A DNA stretch of 64,000 nucleotides from Phaeosaccion multiseriatum (taxonomy: Eukaryota > Ochrophyta, other classes): positions 4,340,001 through 4,404,000 of the forward strand of contig OZ218951.1 of assembly GCA_965112735.1 (NCBI GenBank). The letters run 5' to 3'. A model generated the notes under the pieces. The model had not been told where the DNA came from. It saw only the letters and a program-made list of their open reading frames with translations, and searched no databases. This document shows positions 55,407 to 64,000 of the stretch, in pieces. The translations under genes and the position numbers were made by a program. Each line of letters begins with the position of its first letter. The stretch's first letter is position 1.

Positions 55407-56643
55407 TCATACCTGCTCCTTTTGGATGCTGACGAGGAGCTGAATGAAGTTTGCCAAATCCACCCCGGTGCCCGAACTGGCATGGGGGTCACAACGAGTC
55501 ATCATTCGCTTGATCTGTGAGGGAGGAGGCAAGGGAGGGGGGGAAGTTGGTGATACGGCAGGGCAGGGGAGGGCAAGACAGGGAGGAGGGGAGGGAGGAA
55601 GAGAGAAAGGGGGGCGGGGGGGATGGGGGCAAGGTCATCGTTCCTTCGTTAGCCCACTCACTCACTCACTTACTCACTTGCTCACTGACACACTGACTCT
55701 CTCATTCACTCACCAACTCACTGTCTCACTCACTCACTCACTCACTCAGTCAGTTACTCACTCAGATACTCCCTCACTCACTCACTCACTGACTCACCTG
55801 CTGCATCTTGCTCTTCTTGCCAATCGCCATGAGCCCTTCGAGGAACTCCACCTCATCAATCACGCCATCTCCGTTCAGGTCCAGCTGGTTGAAGGTGCGC
55901 GTGTACAGGTCCAGGCTGGAAGGGGGAGGGGAGGGGAGGGGAGGGGAGGGGAGGGGAGGGGAGGGGTCGGTGGGTGGGTGGGTGGATAAGTGGACAGATG
56001 AGTTACTTCATGGGCTGGCGCGTCACCCCACCCACTCTACGATTCAGGTCGGCTCGCTCGCCGCTGCTCTCTCTCTATCCATCCCCTCCTCCCTCCCTTC
56101 CTCCCCCCTCTCCTCACTACTCACTACAACTCACCGCGCAGGAGACATCCTCTCCTTCTCCACCACCATCTGCACGAGCCTGTCTCTGCTCGTCTCGCTC
56201 TGAAGCTCATCCGTTGCCTAGAGAGGGGGAGGGAGAAAAGGAGGAAGGGAGAGAGGTGGAGAGAGGTAGGGAGACGGGGAAGGAGAGGGAGAAGGAGACG
56301 GAGGAGGGGGGTGAGAAAGGGTGAGAGTGAGAGAATGCAAAGAGAGAGAGGGAGCGAGTGAAAGAATGCAAAGAGAGAGAGGGAGAGAGAGGGAAGAAGG
56401 GAGAGATAGAGAGGCAGCGAGACAATAGAGAGAATCCCAGATGACGACGATCCACACGCACACCCACCTTCTCCATGCTCGTGGTGACGACTCCGATGAA
56501 GAGCGTGAGCAGCACGAGGGCGGCGATGATTGTAAACACTACAAAGTACGCCGCTGCCCAGTAGCCCTGCGCTTGGGGGCTCACACACAAACCGTCGAGG
56601 TCCGGCGAGTCGTAACCATACTTGTCGCAGCCGTACCTATGAG

Positions 56644-56678
<35 letters not shown>

Positions 56679-59600
56679 GAGGAGGAGGAGGAGGAGGAGG
56701 AGGAGGAGGAGGAGGAGGAGGAGGAGGAGGAGGAGGAGGAGGAGGGTTTGGTGTGGGTGATAGTCAGCTCGTCGGTCAGTCGGTTGGTCATAAGTCACTA
56801 CACAGTCAACAAGCCATTGTTTTATCCAAGCCATCCAAAGAAGCCATTCATCCCCCTCCTCCTCTCTTACATGTTGATGTACATAACCCATGCCCAGTCC
56901 TCGAGTGTGGAGCAGCGAAAGAGCGTCAACATTGTGATGTGCAGAGAGCCGAAGTGCCAAGGATCGTTCTCTCGGAAGATGGTCATGCCCACGATGGCGA
57001 AGAAGTAGAAGACGAGGAACAGAATGACTCCGATGAAGCCAATGCTGTTCATTCCCATTATCATCGCGTTGATGATCACGCCTGTTGAGGTGGGGTAGGG
57101 GAGAAGGGGGGGCGGGGAGGAGTTGGAGTGAGCGGGAGGTAAGACCACATGCATCCACTGCCATCTACTTCATGTACCATCTACTGTCATTCGTGGCCAT
57201 GCATTACCATCTGCTGCGAAACCACGCGTATTCACTCACGAACCCATGTACCAACGTGCGCACACAAATATTCGTACACACGTACGTTCCCCCACACCCA
57301 CACTCACACCCACACTCACACCCACACCCGCACCCACAAACGTTGGTGATACACACTCACCTAGCTGAGGAAAGGCGCGGACAAGCTTTAGCACTCGGAG
57401 CAGCCTCAGCAGCCGCAGAGAGGCAATGAGCCTGCTCCCGGTGGGGAGGTACATGCCCACCACGATGAGGACGTCAAACACGTTCCACTTGTTGCCAAAG
57501 TAGAGCCATATCCGAAACTCCTCGGCTACAATCTTGAGCAGCACTTCGAGAGTGAAGGTGATGGTGATGAACCAGTCGGCCACGTGGATCACCTGAGAGA
57601 GTTGCGGTGCGAGAGTGGAAACAGTCCCAGCAGTATAGTACAGGGAAGGGAGTAAGAGGAGCGGGGGGGGGGGAGGGGAGTTTGAGTTTGAGTTTGTAAG
57701 GTTGGAGTACATTAGTCTTAGGTTGGAGTGTTCAGAGTTCAGGCGTCAGTGTATTGACCCTCGACTTCGATCCATTCCATCAATGTCGACAAATGGCGCA
57801 CATATCGAATGTCGACATCGATACAATCATTCACTGACTTACTGACTCACTGACTCACCTGTGCCGCGGTGCCGGTGATATTCCAGGTCTGTAGCCCGAC
57901 AAGCAACCCCGCCACCACGATGATGGACGTCACGAACAGGTTGAAGCGCTTATCCTGCGCACAAGAGGGAAACGGGAGAGCAGAGACCGCGATGAAGGGG
58001 GGTGAGAAAGAGCATGACGGAGGAGAGATGGCAATCACTCAGTCACTCAATTCTCTCACTCACTCACTCACCGCTGTGCGTCCTACCCAACCCATTCCTC
58101 TCCCTCCCCTCACTCACGCACTCACTCCCTCACTCCCCTTGCTCACCCACCCACTCACCCACCCACCCCCCACCCACTTCCCGATCCTCACCCACCCACC
58201 CCATCCACTTAGTCAGTCACTCACTCTCTCCCTCCCTCCCTCCCTCCCTCCCTCGCTCCCTCCCTCACTCACTCACTCACTCACTCACTCACTCACTCAC
58301 TCACCGCTGTAATGGTCTGGCACAACTTGGACGCCTGAAGATAATGCTTCATAAAGGTGGGCATTAACTCAATTACAGAGGCCTCATTTACCCCGTGCGG
58401 CTCCTCCTCCATCACCGTCCCATCCCAGGCTTGCAAGAGGGCCCTCCTCACAGCCTTGGCTCTCTCCACGCTGCGAATCTCGTACATTTGCGCCACCAAT
58501 TGTGTGGCGTACCACCACGTGCTCTCCCCCTCCCCGATGCTTGCCAGGTAGCGCACTGTCTCCACTGTGATGCGCTCCTGTTTGTGGTTGTTGTGGTTGC
58601 GTTGCATTAGAAGGTTGGTGAGGGTTGGTTGTGTTCGTGCGGTTGGCTGGTTGGCTGGTTGGTTGATTGGTTAGTTCGTTCTTTTTTTTTGTTTCTTGCT
58701 TTGCTGTTTTCCACAGAGCTGACAGGACTTGAAGAGAGCAGTTTCTCCCCTCTCGCTCCCCCCTCCCCCGCTTACCTTCCTGAGCCCCTTGCGCTGCAGC
58801 TTGACGCCTCTCTCCCTCCTTTTCTTACGTGCTTCGAGGTCAGCGTCTTGCTTGAGCTCCTCCATGCTTGCCGTCATGCTCATCGTCACCGTACCTGTCA
58901 CAGATGGCGGTGTGTATGTGTGTGTGCGTTATGGTGTTGCAATTGGGTGACCTATGCGCTGACTTTGGTGATTCGTTTCGTTCGGGCTGATTACAGACCG
59001 ACCGATCGAACAGCATCAAGGAGAGGATATAAAGAGATCATGGAGGGGTAGATATAGAGATCATGGAGGGGTCCATATAGAGAGCATCGAGGGGTCCATG
59101 TAGAGAACATCGACGGATCGACATAGAAGACACAGAGGAATCGATGTAGAGAGTTTTGTACGTACCGACGAAGAGAGAGAGCATGATGAAGCTCGCCACA
59201 GTGACGAAGATGATAAAGTACACGGGTGTGAACAGCGGATAGGCCAGCGAGGAGCTGCACTCGTTCATGGGCCAGCTCTCCTGGTCGTCATCATCTGTAG
59301 GCAGGGTGTAGTCCCCCGGGAACTCATCGCAGCCAAAGATGTTGACATACATAATGGTGGTCCAGTCGTCGAGGGTGGCGCATTGGAAGAGTGTAAGGAA
59401 GGAGCGCTGGAGGTTACCAAAGAAGAACGGGTCGTTTTCTCGGAAGGCGTACACTCCGACCACTCCAAAGAGGTAGAAGAGAAGCACGAGTAAGAGCATA
59501 ATGTAACCGATGCTCGCCAGCCCGCCGAGGAGACCCATCACAATCATCTGCAGCTGTGGCACCTGTTGGTGATATGAGAGACATGTGCGTGATACGCCAG

Positions 59601-59948
59601 CCGGTGAAACCGACAATGAAGATGGAGAAGGGTCGTTCAGTTTCTAGTTGCTGTTTCGGGTGTTTTGACCCTCGATCAATCAAGATCGATAGTACATCGA
59701 TATAGATAACTCAATGAGCCCCATGTGCTCGTGTGCTGCTTACCTTCTTGACGAGCTTCACCACTCTCAGCAGCCGCAAGAGGCGCAGTAAGGCAGTGAA
59801 GTTCGACAGGAGCTCATCCCAGATGGGAAGACTGGAGCGGCGTGGGGGGGAGGGGTGGGGTGGGACGGAGGGAGGGGCAGGCAGGAGGCAAAGAGACAGA
59901 GCAGGACAGAGCCGGGCAGGAGGAAGAGAGGCCAGAGCAAAGGGGGGC

Positions 59949-60004
<56 letters not shown>

Positions 60005-63000
60005 GAGAGAGAGAAGGTGGGATGCCTAAGGTCAGAGAATGACGTCTTCAGAGGTGGATCCGCGGGCGGGAGGGGGACAGGGGGATGCTTAGACCTTTAA
60101 CCTTCGGTCGCCACCGCATTATCACGAGTGGAGAAGCACTTTCGCTTATATCAAACACACTTTGCGATGTACTTCAAGCCGTCAATGCGTGCGTAATTTT
60201 ACCTGAGGATGACGATGACGAAGTCAAAGTTGTTCCAGCGCCACTCGCTCCCAATGAAGAAGATCCAAGGGGCAAGAGCCTCCATCCACAGCTTCAGAAC
60301 GAGCTGAGGAGTGAGGGAAGGACGGACGGACGGACGGAGGGAGGGAGGGAGGGAGGGAGGGAGGGAGGGAGGGAGGGAGGGAGGGAGGGAGGGAGGGAGG
60401 GAGGGAGGGAGGGAGGGAGGGAGGGAGGGAGGGAGGGAGGGAGGGAGGGAGGGAGGGAGGGAGGGAGGGAGGGAGGGAGGGAGGGAGGGAGGGAGGGAGG
60501 GAGGGAGGGAGGGAGGGAGGGAGGGAGGGAGGGAGGGAGGGAGGGAGGGAGGGAGGGAGAGAGGGAGGGAGGGAGGGAGGGAGAGAGGGAGGGAGGAAGG
60601 AAGAACATTCCATGGCATGGGTGGAATGGTCAACGAAAGGGTCAAGACGGCAGCTGGCCGTGCATACATACGCAGGGGAGGCAGTACAAGACGTTGTGAA
60701 AGGAGACATTGGCAGGCATATGGGTGGAGAAGGGCGGGAGGGTCGAAGAGATGGTGGAAGGGTACTCACTCACTCACTCACGCACTCACGCACTCACGCA
60801 CTCACGCACTCACTCACTCACTCACTCTCTGACTCTCTCCCTCACACTATCTCATTCACTCACTCTCACTCACCCATTCACCACCTACCCACCCATCCAC
60901 CCACCCACCCATCCACGCACCCACCCAGCGACCCACACACTCACCCACCCACCCACTAACCCACACATCCCGCCCACCCATCCACCCATCCAGTCACTGA
61001 CCCAGCCACCCACCCACCCACACACCTACCCGCCCACACACCTACCCACCCACCCACCCACCCACCCACCCACCCACCCACCTACCCATCCTCACACCCA
61101 CATGCCCACCCATGGACTTACCTCGAAACCGAAGACGAAGAGGATGGCCATGTCGAGAAACACGACAATAGCGTTGCTTTCCAGATGGGGGTACGTCTGC
61201 ACCCCCACCAACACCCCCGCCAGCACGATCCATGCGATAATGAAGGCTGTGAATTGTGGAGTACCAACACCAGTACCAAACGTATCAATATCAAGTAGTG
61301 CCAGAGCCAGAGCCGAGCCGCCACGGCATGCAGGGTACGACCAAAGTGAGTGAAGCCCCCCCCACCCAGTAGGGGGAGAGAGTATCGCCAATGAAGACGT
61401 GCCACATCCACCGTCGCCGCCAGTGAAGGTATGAAGGTATAATGAGGGAGGCCCGGACACGATCCCACAAGTCCGATGAAAGACCCAAAAGGCAGCAAGG
61501 GAAGCCAAGGCAAGGCGAGGCGAGGCAAGGCAAGGGATAGTAAGAGGCGAGCATTGCCGCGTCCGTACGTCCGTCCGTTCGTTCGTTCGTTCGTTTGTTC
61601 GTAGATAATCATTCGCCGCACCACCGCGGAAGAGAGCGAAGAAAAGGCCGAAGAAGAGCCATCCCATTGCACAGCAGGTGCATGTATGCGTCAAGTATGT
61701 CACCATCGTCAGGACCAACGTCGTAACGGCAAAGGGCCGATCGCAGCAATAGCCAGCAGCCCAGCAGAGAACGCAGAAAAGATTGCACAACACGCAGCAG
61801 AATCACCGTCAGCACCACCATCAGCACCACCACCACCAGCAGCAGCAGCAAGTAGCGGCGATACCCGAAGCGAGAGAGGAAGGAAGGATGAGGGAAAGGA
61901 GGGAAGAAGAGAGAGAGGGAAGTGAGCTCAACCGCACAGCGAACAGAGGACGAGAGAGACGAGAAAGAGAAAGAGGGAGTCTTGTGAAGTAGGGGAGAGG
62001 CAGAGAGAAAGGTGGCCTTGGAGAGAGCGTAAAACAGGTAGGAGCGGAGTTCGTGGCGGTGATTGGGTATGGGCCTCGCTGCTCTGCTCAGTCGGTGCAG
62101 AGCCACGGCTGGTCGGAACGGAGGAGCATCACGGGGGTTCAAGACAGTTTCAGGGAGGAGAGAGCATGCCCACTTGGCTGGTCTGACTACCCACTTCACA
62201 TGAGCGAGCAGCCGGGACAAGCAGGACCAGATGCCTCGGAGCATCATGAGCGGTTCCCGCCCCTTTGGCTCGTCTGTGCCTCCCCCCCTCTCTCCCTCTC
62301 TCCCTCCCTCCCTCCCTCCCTCCCTCCCTCCTTCCCTCTTGCCACTGAAAGTCGCCCAGCGTCACTCCCTCCCGCCTCCTCCTCTTCTGCCCTCATTATA
62401 TTATGCCTACACATACCGTTGAAGTTCTGACTATGTACGACCCGCTCTATGAAGTCAGCAGAGGCGCAATACTTGTGGCCGAGCCAGCTGCTCGGCTGTG
62501 GGCGGCGCTTACGAAGCTCTGCCCGTATCCGCATCGCCAACTACAGTGAAGGAGAATTGAGGACGCAGGAACGGGGTGAAAAAAGGGAGAGAAGTGCGGG
62601 GGGGGGGGGGGGTAACTCAGGAGGTAAGGTTTTCCGACGCTGCCCTCGCCCACCATGTCGACCAAGCCGAGAGTGTCTATGACCATTGCATGCCACACCC
62701 AAGGCCCCTCCTCCTTTGGCTGCACGTGAGGAGACGTCACTGCAATCAAGCGGCGCCCCTCTCGTCCATTCATAAACCACACACTCGGGCTCAGCCCCTC
62801 CACACCTCTCTCCCACACCCCACCCAGTACGTTCTTTCCGTCTCTGATGCCCTCCGAAACACTAGCCAAACCATTTCTTCCAGGGCGAAAATTGCCGCTC
62901 ACCTCCTTCTTGTTCTCGGCCACTGTGTTGGCCAGCGAATAGGCTGACTTCTGAGGGCGCAGCTTGTTCTTGCGCTTGAGCGCCAGGGGCGTGATGTATT

Positions 63001-63070
63001 CCCCATTATCTTCAGACGACCTCCGACGCCCTCTGGCATCGAAGGCCAACGCTGTCCCTCTTGCATACAT
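55407..63070 (-). CDS. Two-repeat voltage-gated cation channel with C-terminal EF-hand region
   Basis: Fifteen reverse-strand exons (63070-62903, 62540-62417, 61246-61122, 60303-60203, 59831-59744, 59562-59166, 58894-58776, 58577-58305, 57954-57859, 57592-57361, 57081-56871, 56636-56468, 56217-56135, 55915-55798, 55514-55407) join to 2,412 nt, 803 residues. Two six-helix units are clear. Repeat I has S1 FIIAWIVLAGVLVGVQ, S4 LLRLLRLLRVVKLVKK (about 187-202) and pore ATLDDWTTIMY (filter about 265-269). Repeat II has S1 LFVTSIIVVAGLLVGLQ, S4 SLRLLRLLRVLKLVR and pore STLEDWAWVMY (about 633-637). The T-x-D/E-x-W filters suggest Ca2+ selectivity. The C-tail has one canonical EF-hand (DLNGDGVIDEVE, about 741-752) and a degenerate second. 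It is half the size of a four-repeat Cav; unlike plant TPC1, the EF-hands follow repeat II. The stop right after exon 15 (EQV) could instead be a donor. Confidence 0.87.
56655..56745. repeat. GGA run in a channel intron
   Basis: About 30 GGA units lie in the intron between exons 11 and 12 of the channel gene; on the gene's strand this is TCC just upstream of the 3' splice site at 56637. Confidence 0.92.
57995..58304. repeat. ACTC/CCCT repeats in a channel intron starting at the donor
   Basis: The intron between exons 8 and 9 (58304-57955 on the reverse strand) begins at its donor as GTGAGTGAGTGAGT and continues as GTGA units for about 40 bases, then GGGA units. On the plus strand this reads as ACTC and CCCT runs. 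Confidence 0.85.
59950..60020. repeat. GA dinucleotide run
   Basis: A GA run with a few interruptions lies in the intron between exons 4 and 5 of the channel gene. Confidence 0.85.
60336..61090. repeat. GGGA run and ACTC/CCAC runs in one channel intron
   Basis: The intron between exons 3 and 4 (61121-60304 on the reverse strand) holds about 260 bp of near-perfect GGGA (60336-60602), then after 160 bp of unique sequence ACTC units (60764-60870) and CCAC/CCCA units (about 60880-61090). On the gene's strand the pyrimidine run lies just before the 3' splice site and the GGGT/GTGA-type repeats lie near the donor. Confidence 0.92.
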
Positions 63071-63811
63071 GGTGCTGACTCCCTCCCCTTCTCCTCACCC
63101 CTTTCTCAAGCGACCGCAGAGCAGAAGGACCCCCACGGGTCCCTCTGCAGCGGTGCCAGAGAAAGGGGAGAGGCAACTTCTATTTCATGAGCTCTTGCAT
63201 GTGTTAATGAATTTCCTCCGCGCTGGAAGCACACTGTGTGCCATCGACTCCCTGCACTACTTGTGCTCCAACGCGTCAGCAGGTGCAAGGCCAAGCTCGC
63301 GCCTGCCAGCCCATTTCTCTCCACTCTCCCACCTCCTCCTCCGGGGCTCTGCCTCTGATCTTCTTTTCAGGTATCTACCTAGTACTTCACCGCTGTCTGT
63401 CAATTAAAGAAACTGGGCTCCTCATCATTGCTAGAACCAGTCCTTTTCCTTTAACCACTCGTATTACGGTATGTATGGTATGAGACAAAATACGGTTTCA
63501 ATCGAGCTCGACTTTTTTTGTCGAGGTCAAATTAGCGAATTACCAAAAAAGGGAAACGGCAAGAAAGAAAAAAATTGAATAGAGAAAGAAATACGTATGT
63601 GTAGCAATAGGGAAAGTGGTAGTAAGAGCAGTAGTAGCAGTAGGCCTTGATCCCAGAGGGGTAACTGAAAAGGGGCCTTGGCCCACCGGAAATCTGCAGT
63701 TTGGCTGCTGTTCTGTTGAGCCACTCTGGACTCACATATGCCCCAAATGCCCTGTGTGTAGCCAGTCACCCATGCCTGCTGCGTTGAAGAGGTCCCTCCC
63801 AACAAGCACCC
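63071..63811. other. Divergent intergenic region upstream of the channel gene
   Basis: About 740 bp between two divergent starts. No frame has a recognisable motif. It includes an AT-richer stretch (63400-63640) unlike the GC-rich surroundings, consistent with promoter sequence. Confidence 0.45.
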
Positions 63812-64000
63812 ATGGAGGCTGCCTCTAGCGTGTCTAAGGCTGGAACTGGCTCGCGGAACAAAGGCTGTGCAAGTTTTGCAAAAGATGAGGGCTTGGAGGG
63901 GGGGACGGCCACCAGCAACAGTAGTAGAAGCAGTGGCGACGCCCCTTCTTTCTCGTCTTCGTTGTCTTCTTCCATCTCCCTCAGACTGTGGAAGCCGCGA
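63812..64000 (+). CDS. Possible 5' end of a gene running off the right edge
   Basis: An ATG at 63812 (context CACCCATGGAG) opens a frame of 63 codons without a stop to the window end. The product starts MEAASSVSKAGTGSRN and is Ser-rich (NSSRSSGDAPSFSSSLSSS). It could be the disordered N-terminus of a gene divergent from the channel. The reverse strand also has a 69-codon frame here (63975-63766), so the call is weak; no family is recognisable. Confidence 0.35.
   Translation, partial: MEAASSVSKAGTGSRNKGCASFAKDEGLEGGTATSNSSRSSGDAPSFSSSLSSSISLRLWKPR

Noticed and set aside
60085-60832. Gly/Arg/Glu- and Leu/Pro/Ser-rich frames around 60.3 kb
   Set aside because: They are the GGGA run inside a channel intron; the real exon here is 60303-60203 on the reverse strand.
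1-64000. tRNA or rRNA genes
   Set aside because: No cloverleaf-like sequence with the conserved GGTTCRA-type arm or rRNA core motif was noticed by eye; a tRNAscan-SE and Infernal run would be decisive.

Overview
This window is nuclear DNA of a GC-rich, intron-dense eukaryote. The best reading is an alga with a secondary (red-lineage) plastid, most likely an ochrophyte/stramenopile. The main clue is that the MEP-pathway kinase IspE starts with a signal peptide ending in a Phe at the expected cleavage point, the bipartite plastid-targeting style of those algae. All introns found are GT-AG, and many are filled with microsatellites. The exact clade is inference.

Layout, left to right: the 5' part of a small secretory or membrane protein (-, runs off the left edge); a cytochrome b561 family protein (+, 3 exons); an unresolved exon-like stretch near 2.6-2.9 kb (-); a short coiled-coil protein (-, 3 exons); plastid IspE (+, 8 exons); proteasome lid subunit Rpn6/PSMD11 (+, 11 exons); a VPS9-domain Rab-GEF-like protein (-, 8 exons); a decayed ankyrin-repeat relic (-); a giant type I polyketide synthase (+, 22,562-47,967); a second ankyrin relic (+); a 478-bp pure GAG tract; a Nopp140-like Ser/Lys-rich protein (-, 3 exons); a two-repeat voltage-gated cation channel with C-terminal EF-hand region (-, 15 exons); and the start of another gene (+) at the right edge.

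The centrepiece is the PKS. Read by eye, 25 exons join in frame (20,715 nt, about 6,904 residues) in the order KS(Cys to Ser)-ACP / KS-AT-KR-ACP / KS-AT-DH-ER-KR-ACP / KS / FAAL-ACP / KS / ACP-ACP / multi-pass membrane region with hexapeptide beta-helix segments. A fatty acyl-AMP ligase in the middle of the protein, a first KS without its nucleophile, three KS domains without an adjacent AT, and a membrane-embedded terminal domain make this an unusual assembly line. One joint (41,339-41,499) is not securely resolved. I infer that it extends or modifies a long fatty acid and hands it to a membrane-bound acyl acceptor; the product is unknown.

The remaining genes are ordinary housekeeping genes with no evident functional link to the PKS. 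The other strong theme is repeat expansion. Many introns start with GTGA- or GGGA-type tetranucleotides that look grown from the 5' splice site, or end with CCCT/CTTC pyrimidine repeats at the 3' splice site.
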